NCBI GenBank assembly: GCA_002633005.1
Contig: NMRA01000092.1
Coordinates: forward strand, 649,170-713,169
Source: Phoronis australis
Lineage: Eukaryota > Phoronida > Phoronidae
Length of the DNA: 64,000 bases
Direction: 5' to 3'
This document shows, piece after piece, positions 1 through 10,338 of the stretch. The notes under the pieces were generated by a model that worked only from the letters and a program-made list of their open reading frames with translations, searched no databases and was not told the origin of the DNA. Every line of letters begins with the position of its first letter. Position 1 is the first letter of the stretch. The translations under genes and the position numbers were made by a program.

Positions 1-416
1 GTGTAGACGTTCCACTTAAAAAGTGGAGTAATGGTAATTTGCATTAGTGCAAGTTGTTCCAGTGTAGGCTGTGTGTGGACAAGAGGCATGGGAGACAATA
101 TCCAATGCAATAATCTGCCAGATGGCAGGATGACAGGCAGACTCAGCATGGAGGCTTGATGGAGCAGTTTATTATGTGAATTAACAAAACACTGGTTTAT
201 GAGTTCTTGTAATATTAGCACTCACTTGTGGCACTTAACTCCACATGGTCAGCTAGCTTTGTAGCATCTATTACACAGCTGATTGACTCTCAATTACTAC
301 TTCTGGCTTGCCAATCAATGGTATTAAAGCTGAACTGGGGAAGTGAATCAAGTAAAGTCATTGTAAAAAGAATGGTTATTGATTGTCTTGTAATATTACA
401 TAATATCATGTTTCAG
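1..416 (+). other. Intron of the sarcoglycan gene (partial)
   Basis: No exon is visible here. The stretch is AT-rich and ends in a TTTCAG acceptor just before the first recognisable coding exon at 417, so it is read as the 3' part of an intron whose upstream exon lies outside the window. Confidence 0.6.
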
Positions 417-631
417 GTGACTGTCAACACAAACACCAGACCTCCCAATGCAGGCAGCCAGACTCCATCAGCGGTTGACCTTGGCAATGGCGTGTTCCAG
501 CCAATGGAAGACATGCCTGCCCGACTTGACCTATTCCCAGAGTTCCTGCTTGCTGTGCTTGTTCCAGCCACTGTTGGCGTTTTGTTGGTTCTGGTGCTCA
601 GCTGTCTCTTCTTTGGCTATCAAAACAAAAG
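417..631 (+). CDS. SGCE-like: Sarcoglycan exon with transmembrane segment
   Basis: The exon opens after TTTCAG with an in-frame GTG codon and closes at AAAAG before a weak gtctgt donor. It encodes an extracellular linker, then FPEFLLAVLVPATVGVLL and further hydrophobic residues forming a single membrane span, then a basic flank. The open frame runs a few codons past 631, but that part is intronic. Confidence 0.85.
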
Positions 632-3600
632 GTCTGTGTACAAGTTTGATATGTAAATGATAATTCTCCACTTATTTTCCACAAAAATTATTGTCAGAAT
701 TGCCATTTTCCATTTTTTTGCGCCCACACATTTATATGTGGGTGTTGTCGTCATCTCTGTCTGGACGTCCAGCGTACACAGCTCTGTCTCCTAAACCTCT
801 TGCTTGATCTTATTGAAATTTGGCAGTTGTGATCTTAAGCGACTGATGATGAATTTCGGATCGATCCAAATACGGCTGTGCCTCCTATAGTAACAATTTT
901 AGATTTTTAAGTTAATGCCTTTGTATTGTTCGGAGTTCCTTGATGGATTTTCATGAAATTCAGCATATAGGTTTTTAATAAGGTAATGATGCTATTCCAT
1001 TTTCAGATTCGACGGATTTTATGCCACCTCGTGGCCATTTTTATTTTTGCGTCCGTTTTCCGTCTGGCGTTTTTCGCTCTCTATCTACCATACCACTCAT
1101 AGAATCATTATGAAAATTTGCTGATGTGTTCCTGATAAGAAGGTCATGAATGACATTGAGTTTTTGTCAAGTCCGACTACTGTGTTGCTCCCTAGTGGCA
1201 GTTTTGTTTTTTGCTTTTGCGGCCGAGTCTCCTTAACCCTTTGAAAGAGCTTAAGTTGTGAAATTTGAAAGATGTAGTCCTATGGAACTGACACAAACCG
1301 TATTGAATGTCTAACTGATCCAAATACTACTGCGCCCCCTAGTAGCAAAACGTTTTTTGTACATTTTCCTTCCTATCTTCGGAATTCATTTATGTATTTT
1401 CATGGAATTCTGCATATAGGTTTCTATTAAGGAAACGATAAGGCTAGATTTGATTTTTCTGTTTAACCTTGTGTGTACATTTAAAAAATTTTGCATATGG
1501 TTTTGACATCTGCAATGTGTGATGGTGAAGCCGCCGTGTTCGTAAGTTATAATTATGCAAGCACATGGGCCTCGGTGAGTAAAACAGATTGTCAAGCTTC
1601 TGGATATTACCGCTATATGTTTGTGAAAAAACTTATTCATTACAAAATGAACACTAATAATTAAGTGAAGATAAAAACACAGGTAGATGATCCCGCACAC
1701 TGAATTGATGCCTTTATTGCCATCTGGTGTTTGAAGGCAGAGGTACTTTTGCTGTTGGCTCAGGATTAGCAATGTCATGTCATGAAAAAATGGGTGGGAA
1801 AGGTGTAACTGAAGAATTTTGCTGATTTATGTTAAAACCCACTGTACTACGGTATGTTAACAGTTTCTCACAAAGCCTTGTTTGTCTTCTACTCTTCATA
1901 TCAATTGTTCGTTTTGGAAAATCTACACACTGTAGAAATTTTTATCTATGAAGTCGATGGTATTTTCCACGTACAGGTCTATGCACTTATATTTGGGGGG
2001 GGGGGGGTGGCTGTTAATGGAACATCCTGGTGCAATGTCCTTGTATACTGATTCATGTTTTCAATAGATCAGTGCTTGTGCGTAAATGTCTGACTTGTGC
2101 AATGTCTGTATTGTGTTATACTCACGCCTAATTATTCTTTCAGAGGTGCTCGCGAAAGACAGACTCCAGAGTAAGTGCGTCATATGAAATGATGTAAATA
2201 TAATTCCAGACTACTTACCATACTCTCTGCATTCATATGCTAATCTAGTGGAACCGATTTCAGCAGTCCACTTTCCTTATTTATACTGTCAGCGGAATCA
2301 CTCACTGACTCAATTGACAGTGAGAAACAAACTAAAGGAGTGAAAATGTTATTCACATGCTTGAACGAACACAGACTTAGTGAACCAGTTATTACGACTT
2401 GGACTCTAATTTACTTTCCCTTTGTTTCTTAAAATAGATGTAAAATTACTCATTCTTGAAAATGTATATAGTGTTTGAGATGCATTCCAGTTGACGGGCA
2501 TAGTTGTGCACTGCCGGTTACGAAGAAGTTTTAGTAAAGCTCTATCAATTTAGTGTGTGCATACGAAGGGGGTATCATTAGAACTTTTTGATGTCACATC
2601 AGCTGGCCTTTTCGTAAGAAGCGTCTGGTTGGCTGTATTTCATTGCCGGTATCTCCAAAATTAAGCTTTTTCAGCTTGGTGTAATGTTTATTGCGATCAT
2701 TTCTGCTACCAGTACTGGTGGCTCTGAACCCCAAAGTAACTGCACTTTACAAAGAGAAAGTAGGACATGACCACACAAAGACATTCGGGAATTGAGTTTA
2801 TGTATTCTGCTGGCTGGCTACAATTTTTATGCTGAGCATGTAATGTAGTGGGGTGGGCATATCTTGCCCTGAAAATTATCAGCATCATGCCCTGAAAATT
2901 ATCAGCATCTTGCCCTGAAAATTATCAGCATCTTGCCCTGAAAATTATCAGCATCCTGCCTAAAATGCAACCGCGTTATTATCATGTGATCTTCATAAAG
3001 CAGTGCTTATAGAGTTTCGGTTTCTTGTAATATCTGTTTTTGCAGAAAAATTTCCAGTGAAATTGGAAATTTCATAGAAAATACATGTGGGTGTTTGAAA
3101 TATCGAAATTGGCCAAAATTTCTTTGTAAGTTGTTTCGGAGTTGTTTTCAGTTGTGTAGGCCAGTGATGATCATAAAGGCAGGTAGTCCTTGTGCTGAAA
3201 TAACACCCAGTAGAAATCATGCAGTATTGCTGATGGCATTACAGCTACCAGTTGCAGCAGTATGCATCTGTGCGCTATGCTACTGACAGACTACGCAGCA
3301 TGTCCCAACACCGAGAGAACTCCCCCACACCAGTACAGAGTCATGCTGAAACGGCCTTTCAACCTGACGATGTGTCAACCCCTGCGTCGCTCCATATGAG
3401 ATCAAGGTATTGGTTTTTTATTAGAGTGTGTTGGTGTGAATGGGTATCTGTATGATTGCCTCTCTATAGTCTTGTGATGTTCAAATACCTACACAGCAGC
3501 GCCATCTTTGTTGTTGTTTCCGTTGTGGGGTTCATTTTACAGGTTTTTAAGGTGATTTTGCACAGTATTTACTATTGACCTGTTGTTGCTTTACACAGTA

Positions 3601-5961
3601 TGGCTATGGAGCAAGTATTGTTTTACACAGTACATACTATGGACCAAGTGTTACTTTGCATAGTACATAGTGTTGACCGAGTGTTATTTTGCATAGTATA
3701 TACTAAGGATTATTACTCCCTTGGAAGGCTTTACACACGATAGTGAGGTAGTCAGCTGTGCAGGAATGTAATTGTGCGACTTTCATAAACAAACTGCCTA
3801 AACATACCATGGCTTGCAAACCGCAGTATTGGTAACCTCTAGCCTGCTTACGAGCATTGGCGGAAAACAGCGCAACCGCATAGTGTTGGGAGATATTGCC
3901 AGATTGGTTACTAGCATAAACGATCGGTTAAAATGGTCTTGAAACAAAAAAATCACCCACTAAATGTTTTTCTTGCAGTAATGAGTTCTGCATGACCTCG
4001 ATATTAAAGTAGGTCTGTCTTGTTATGGTATTCCTCTGCAGATGTAGAAGGCACGATTTGTCTTGTTTATGTAACCAATTACATAACTTAAAAAATGAGA
4101 AAATAATGAAGAATGTTTTTGATAACTTTTTAACTGTCACATTCATACGTTTTACAAATGCACAACTTCACCTGAGAAATGTACTCCAGTTCATTTTTAC
4201 TGCATTAGCTCATAGTTTGAGTCAGCATGCAATTACCGTACTCATCCGGGTTTCCACTCATGTTCAGCATACCGCCCACCCTGTTTTTTTAGATTCCAAT
4301 TTAAGCGCCCTGGGAGCCGGGTAACCCGGATGAGTAGTGTCCATTGTATTCTAATAAAATTTTACCCATTCGAAACTCACAGGCTGGTGCTTAAAATTTT
4401 GGAACTGCAAAGTGTTGATATGCGTTACGATTGTATTAAGCTCTATTTGTATACAGGCATGCCGGAGACAGTGTAGCCCCTCCCCCCTACAGACTACCAC
4501 CCAGTTATTCAGCTAATGTTTCCTTAAGGTAGGTAGTTCAACTCGACGAGCAGTCACCGGTATTCTTTAGAATTTGCTCGCATATAAAAAACAACTCTCC
4601 AAACAGACTTAAGTCGTTTCTAACAATCATGCAACTAGGGCTACCACAGGACTGAAAAATGTGAAATTTTCAAGTAAAATGGACCATTCTCAGACAAAGG
4701 TTTTTTTGAAATTGGCATGAAAGGTCTATGAAAGCAGTTTTTTGTAAATCGAACTCTTAGTAAACAACTATCCTAGTTGGCTTGTGTAAGTTAATACATG
4801 TTAACATAAGGGTTTATATTCTGGGCGTTTTATTACCCCTGTGGATTCTTAATAGCCTGAGCGAAGAATGATGGGCTTTAAGTAGCACAATGTTAGAGCA
4901 AAAACAATAAAATATAGCTCTTCTACATTTCTGGTCTCAAGTTTAGGAGGACACCTTTTGCCAAACGAAGCGAGGAAATTTGAAAGAAGTACCTGCCGTT
5001 TATCACACAAAGAACCTAGATCGTGTAGTAATGGTTTCAACCTTCCAGCCAACACCCTTTTTCAAGCTAGGCCAAATACTGGATATCACTAGATACCACT
5101 TAATTTCACAATCCATAAAAGAACCAGTGCAAACAATTTTGCATTTGTCATCTTTCCCAATTGAAGTGTTTAAGCTGCTATGGTCATTTAGTTTAAGGAC
5201 ATTCTCGATGCATCACGCTTTGATTTCCAATGATCCCAAAATGCATTGTGTTGACATGACCAAGGATTATGGCTTAACGTTCAGGTAGGATCGTATCAAG
5301 AAGTTTGTGTGTCGTAAAATATCTAGAAAACTATAGATTTTAGCTCAGTAAAGGTATATATTATCTAAGAGCAGAAAATCTGTAGAATTTCATTTTTGAC
5401 TTTTGTCATTAATTGGATATCATGTTTAGAATTTACGTTGCCAAATTTGGTAATATTTCGAGGGTCTAACATAACTTAGGCCTGCCCCATGAAGTTGGAG
5501 TCACAACTTGAGCCAGTTGACTTAAACGGACCATAAACCAATGCTTTCTGTTAAAAACCAACATTTGATTTAGTTTATACCATTTAGTTGTAAAATTGGT
5601 TTAATCGTTCAATCTGGTTTCTTAATTCTTACACAAATTAGAAATGATTCCTGCAAGACATTACCTCAGACCAGGTGGATTAGTTTCAGTCAACAAGGCA
5701 GTATGAGTGGTGTGGGAAATCCCAGGCATTTTATTGTAACCAAGTTTAATTCCACCGAAGAACAAGATCGCAATGATCTTCCTTTTGAAAAACCAAACGC
5801 ACTTGTTCAGATTTTTGCTTTTAGACAAGAGTGTGATTGACAGCAGCTGTCAGAAATACCATTATCTTTTTCACAGGTCAGAGGATACAGACTTTGGGGA
5901 TCAACGAACAGATGACGACCTTCAACTTGTGCCTGGCAATCGAGGGTCCATGAAGTATTAG
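417..5961 (+). CDS. SGCE-like: Alpha/epsilon-type sarcoglycan, C-terminal exons (5' partial gene)
   Basis: Five exons (417-631, 2144-2170, 3245-3406, 4457-4528, 5877-5961) join in frame into 186 residues ending in TAG. Sarcoglycans are single-pass plasma-membrane glycoproteins of the dystrophin-associated complex, linking matrix and cytoskeleton. Seen: a short extracellular juxtamembrane part, one hydrophobic span at residues about 43-66 of this fragment, then a basic stop-transfer patch (YQNKR). The cytoplasmic tail has a QTPD segment followed by about 25 residues containing DRLRSMSQHREN, which resembles the epsilon-sarcoglycan motif ELRDMSKNRE. It also has PPPY (143-146), a WW-domain ligand type, and an acidic end. 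All four introns are GT-AG and every junction leaves the same two-plus-one codon split. The large extracellular cadherin-like domain must lie to the left. Family assignment is firm; alpha versus epsilon cannot be decided and may predate the vertebrate duplication. Confidence 0.85.
632..2143 (+). other. Sarcoglycan intron
   Basis: AT-rich intron without a recognisable gene. It carries a run of about a dozen G at 1995-2007 and phrases of the type 'gcccctagtggca' that recur nearby (895, 1190, 1330), suggesting diverged repeats. Minus-strand open frames here have no supporting features. Confidence 0.5.
2144..2170 (+). CDS. SGCE-like: Sarcoglycan 27-nt microexon
   Basis: A 27-base exon lies between TTCTTTCAG and a consensus GTAAGT donor. 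It completes the split Arg codon of the previous exon, encodes GARERQTP, and leaves two bases for the Asp/Glu codon finished by the next exon. The QTPD product aligns with the MQTPD segment after the membrane span of epsilon-sarcoglycan, which supports a real exon despite its size. Confidence 0.8.
2863..2960. repeat. 23-bp minisatellite, about 4 copies
   Basis: The unit cttgccctgaaaattatc plus agcat repeats at 2863, 2886, 2909 and 2932, with a partial fifth copy. The copies are nearly identical. It lies in a sarcoglycan intron. Confidence 0.9.
3245..3406 (+). CDS. SGCE-like: Sarcoglycan cytoplasmic-tail exon
   Basis: The exon follows CATTACAG and ends at AAG before gtattg. It encodes 53 full codons plus split codons at both ends, including YATDRLRSMSQHREN, the segment most similar to the epsilon-sarcoglycan tail. 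The remainder is rich in Ser, Pro, Gln and Asp. Confidence 0.85.
3550..3710. repeat. Degenerate tandem repeat, about 33-34 bp unit
   Basis: About five diverged units of the form ttttgcacagtatttacta followed by 'ttgaccaagtgtta' run head to tail in a sarcoglycan intron. Divergence between units is high, so the array is old. Confidence 0.6.
4457..4528 (+). CDS. SGCE-like: Sarcoglycan exon with PPPY motif
   Basis: A 72-base exon between TATACAG and GTAGGT. It encodes HAGDSVAPPPYRLPPSYSA and a few more residues. PPPY matches the PPxY class bound by WW domains, which in this complex recalls the dystrophin WW-dystroglycan contact; a WW partner for this tail is only an inference. Confidence 0.8.
5290..5410 (-). 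repeat. R3 dispersed repeat fragment
   Basis: The phrases 'atctagaaaactatagattttag' (in part) and 'gcagaaaatctgtagaattt' match the end of the R3 family copies near 20200 and 60700, in the same orientation. It lies in the last sarcoglycan intron. Confidence 0.5.
5877..5961 (+). CDS. SGCE-like: Sarcoglycan terminal coding exon
   Basis: Begins after TTTTTCACAG and completes the split Arg codon. It encodes the acidic stretch SEDTDFGDQRTDDDLQLV and a basic end (NRGSMKY), then TAG at 5959-5961. Confidence 0.8.
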
Positions 5962-6359
5962 ACTTGATGAATCTGCCACCAGATGTCATCCCACCTAGTT
6001 AGTACGAAATCTACATTTACTGTATTGGATTATTTATTCGAAATGAGCTGGAGCAGTCGATAGTTGGTGTATGTGGAAAAATATATAAGTTAGTATTACA
6101 ATATCAGTTTTATTCTATACACCATCAGAACCATTCACAAATATATTTACAAAACTATAGTACGATAATTTTTCATTTATTCCGCACTAAAATATTTTCC
6201 AAAATGTCATTTGCCCATTTCGTTTGGAAACAGTCCAAATGTTGGTTCATGACATCCACACAGTACAAACCAAGCTAACAACAGACTTTTGCTAAAAAAA
6301 ATTTGCAAAATAAAAATTCACTTGTCTGCCATACTGTGCGCTAACAAGCTGAAGATTTG

Positions 6360-6625
6360 CACAAGATTACAGTACGGGACCAAAGTAATCATAAAAATAG
6401 TTTTCGCATCACGATGGCTAATTCTGTTTACAGCAAAAGTTACTGGTAATGGCTGTTAGGGTGGCTCAGACACCTTATTAACTTATTTAACTTTCCTCTT
6501 CACATTTATTGTCACAAGGAAAGGTTACTCTGATGATGAATTCAACTTCCACCCAGCTGCAATGATGAGGAATTGTGGGTCACTTTGTTGGAAATCTTTG
6601 GACTTGTACTGTGGGTGAAGAATTG
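6360..6625 (+). repeat. R1 dispersed repeat, copy 1
   Basis: Shares ordered landmarks with copies at 21255, 29820 and 59130: 'aaagtaatca', 'gctaattctgttaacagcaaaa', 'actggtaat', 'gatgaattcaacttccaccc', 'tttggacttgtactgt'. Copies are diverged by point changes and small gaps. No open frame is shared, so it looks like a non-autonomous element. Confidence 0.7.
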
Positions 6626-7252
6626 CTGCACAGATTACGGTATTCAGTCACTTTAGGAAATCCACTGGAGCGTTGCCCATTGAAACTCGCGGTCAAACAA
6701 CTTTTGCATCACTTCTTTAAACCTTCCATAACAACAGCTTATTCAGTACAAGTATAATATGCAGAAAATTATGAGTTATTGCTGAACTTACTCGAGATAA
6801 AAGGGTCGATCTCGGAGATCTGGTCACAGCTTTGACCTTGACAATGTACTAATCCTTGACGAGGAGAAAAAATTGGTTTGAACCGGCAGTCAAGCAGTGT
6901 ATGCACGAAAGAATTGAAATCCATCATTGAATCCAAGAGGAGGCTTGATATCCAACCTATCACACACTTTGGACAGGCTTCAGTTGCCCGCAGATTTTCT
7001 CAACTCCGACCGAATTCACAGGAGGTCACAGAGGCTTGAAAAAGCCAGCAGACGCTGGCGAAACATTGTCTTTTCATCTCAACTAAGTTCAGTAATGGCT
7101 CACAATTTTCTGCATATTGTAACAGCTTATTCGGCTTTTTAAAAGCAATCTGGTTTATACAAATTACACAGACTTGTAAAATTCAATATTACACCAACAA
7201 AAAATAAAGGTGGGTAAATGTTCTAATCACCACTACCTTAAGCTAGAATTCC

Positions 7253-7285
7253 TCTACACACACACACACAAACACACACACACAT
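7253..7285. repeat. CA microsatellite
   Basis: About sixteen CA dinucleotides, interrupted once by AA. Confidence 0.95.
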
Positions 7286-10171
7286 GGTGAAATAAACTAT
7301 TACTTTCAAATAATACTCCATGTATCTTTGCTGCAAAATACGATGCATTGATTCATAATCACAGCAACATTTTGTACGATCAAACGTGTACTGCCAACAA
7401 AATTTGAATTCCCGCTCTCTCCCTAAGTAAATTTCCTGCATTTTTTAAGAAAATGGACACAATTGCGAATTAGCTGGGCAAGTAGTATCATCACACCATC
7501 TGCATCAAAGATTTATTTAGGTACTAAGAGTTCAACAGTCAGTAGTCATTGAGGGATCCCCAAACACATCCCAAAACCAAGAGCTTTGCACACCACATCT
7601 GGTTTTATACAGTAAGATGTTACCCAACAGCTGTATAATAAACATTAAACAACAAACCTTCATTTTTCTTATTTCTCGGAAATGACGATGCAGTACAATG
7701 TCAACAACTGACGACACAGCATGACAGACAGGTGAATTTTTTTCACACAAGCAAAGCAGAACCAAATTAGTGACCTGAAGTTCTTAGTCATAGCTCAAAG
7801 CATGGCAATTTTATTACCGGGGGTACAACAATTTATGTCTGAAGCTTACGAAATTCTATCGTAAGACCCATAACACGGACAAAGGATATAGGACAGCCAT
7901 GTCAATATCAAGTGAAAGATTACAGCTGTATTTAAACTGTAGCTCATGAGTTTCAGTATTGCACAGTCACTCTACAATATTATGAACACAGAAGAGTATC
8001 ATCAACTGAAATCTATCTAAAACAGTGTAGTAAGTAATAATTCCAACATTCAAATCTAAATGTTAGCTATCAATGTAAACAATAATCAGTTATGGCCAGC
8101 ATTATGTTATAATTTACCTTTTTACATTTTACAATAAATATACAACCTTATGACAGCATGCTTTATATCTTGCTGTATAATATACTCTTATTCTATTTAA
8201 GCCCATGCGCCCTTCCATGGCACGCCGACTACATACAGAACTAGGCGGCTTGCACCAAACATTTGAGCAAAATCAAGGAATAGAATTCTAAAATATTATG
8301 CGAGTGAGAGTTGATAAATCCATTGCAAAGTCACAGACACAGATGTGCATTCAATTTAACAACACTTAAGGCAGCTCTAAACCAGTCTTTCGGCAAAGAA
8401 ACCAACTTTTGATTTCGATCACTTGATGCTCTTAAACTTGGTCTCATTTTGTTCCATATTCAGATGAGAGATGACAGATGCTCTTGCAAACAACTGACAG
8501 TTTGCTGTTGCTCGAGACCATACTCAACGAACAAAATGGCACACCGTGACGAGTCAGTTTGAAGGGAGCTGGTCTCAAGCAAACTATACATTTTTTCCAA
8601 GCACTCAAATCATGTATTTTGCAACTAAGGAACTACTTGAAACTAATTTCATACACTAAGTGGTCTAAATTAAAAGTTGGTTTTTGTGATGGAAGGTCTT
8701 TTGCTTTTTGAATAGAAAAGGTAAATAAGAATGGATAAAAACATGTGAATAACACCCTGTTTAAGACATGAATACATGCAAGGGACGACCATTTTCCCAT
8801 ATGTGAAAAGCTTAAGTGAAAATATGTCTTTGAAAAAACATACCATTATTTCAAATAAAGGCGCATGGGCCTAATTACCCACATATGCCATAATGATAAA
8901 ATAGACTCTCTATGCAAAGCCTCCAGGTTTCTCACACCCAAATACAGGTGAAACAATCGCGTGTCATAAACAGAAATTTTACAAGTTCTACACCAAGTCA
9001 AACCTGATAACTACCTAAATCCCTCCAAATACAACATGAAATAATTTCTTCATGAACAAGATAAAGGAAAAAGACATATCCGTATAACACAATCGGCTTT
9101 TGAAAAATCAAATCCTTTGACTCAGGTTTAACATGATCAGCATTACTAACTAATACGAAAACCTCACAATCTTCATTTTTAAAGAATATTTTACAGACGC
9201 TATACACCCTGTTCTCAATGAATTGCCAGTTTAGACACTCATCTCTAAATGAGCTCACTTACTGCCGGCCCACAAAACAGCCCTGCGCTTATTCCCTGCA
9301 GAGGTTACAGACGATTTGTGAACTTCAAAAAACCTCATAATACAATATTACTCAGGGGCCTGGGTAAGTGGCATCACTTATGCTGTGTCAGCCCAATGTG
9401 AAACGGACCGATTCCCTGCCACACAAAACCCTGTGTCTAACGACTTTAAAATAAAATAATTTACGAATAAAACGTTGAATCTTCAAAAGTGAGGTATGTA
9501 CAAAAAATACAAAAATTAACCACTGACCTCTTTAAGATCTATCGAAAATTGTTGTTTTGAAAAATAGAAAACCTGTATGGACACTCGCAAAGTTATTGAA
9601 AATTTAAACAAATGACAGAACTTTCAATTCCATCACGTGTACTTTGCATTTAATAGGCCCGCATGTAGAATTTTGAACCCTGTAAGGTTCAGCTATGGGA
9701 AGGAGAGTAGACAAGGTGGGAAGCAAGGCTATCATACTTGTGCTTCAGCAGTAATCACTTACAAGTTTTACATTTTGATAACCAGATTGTCCGTTATTGG
9801 GTGGAGAAAACTGATTCTCAAAATGCGTGATGCCTGCAAGTGACTATCACTATTTTGCACGCGTTTATAAGTAGTTCCGTACAAACACGTCGGTTACACA
9901 TGATTTTGCCATAAGATACAGAACATTAGTTTTCGTGTATCTATAAAAACGTCAATGCCTGTTGCAGAGGTTTTGTTATTTTTGGAGTAGAAATGTTTCT
10001 TCAGGCAGAACTACCCAATACTCCTGTTGTTGATGGACAACCAGTGCCATCTTTAGGCAGCACTGCATTGAACTCCAATTGCTCAATGGATCAGTAATGA
10101 CCCCTTCAGGCATAACTGCAAAGCATTTAGTTCCTGATGGAGTAGCAATGACAACTACAGCCAAAACTATG

Positions 10172-10338
10172 CTACACTCCCGTCTCCATGAAAGAGGCCA
10201 CGTGATCCCCTCGGCGCACTCTGACAATAGTGGTGCCATCTATGTGTGAGATCATCACCTGAGGCTCGTCAGCGAAACTGGAAATAGATGTTGCCGGGCT
10301 TGTCTGTGTTGTCGAGCTTGAACTACACACATTGTTAT
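10172..10338 (-). CDS. Orphan terminal exon ending in a PDZ-ligand-like ETGV
   Basis: A minus-strand frame opens after a TCTGCAG acceptor and runs 54 codons to TAG at 10172-10174. It needs one base from the upstream exon. The product starts with a Ser/Thr-rich part (CSSSSTTQTSPATSISS), then EPQVMISHIDGTTIVRVRRG, and ends HVASFMETGV. The last four residues fit a class I PDZ-domain ligand (x-T-x-V). Composition looks protein-like, but the protein is not recognised. No neighbouring exon was found between 10339 and 15060. Two candidate phase-matched donors exist inside the last INPP5A exon (exon ends 15585 and 15156), so this may be an alternative 3' exon of that gene; otherwise it is the end of a separate minus-strand gene. 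Confidence 0.5.

Larger units (their letters stand above)
5962..10171. other. Sarcoglycan 3' end and repeat-rich tail-to-tail intergenic DNA
   Basis: It should hold the sarcoglycan 3' UTR; a candidate AATAAA lies at 6309-6314. It should also hold the 3' UTR of the minus-strand exon ending at 10172. An R1 repeat lies at about 6360-6620 and a CA microsatellite at about 7253-7285. No coding exon could be supported; the open frames are short and unlike proteins. Confidence 0.5.

Noticed and set aside
9991-10095. Plus-strand frame starting MFLQAELPNT opposite the orphan exon's 3' side
   Set aside because: Short, with no splice context; the minus-strand exon next to it explains the region better.
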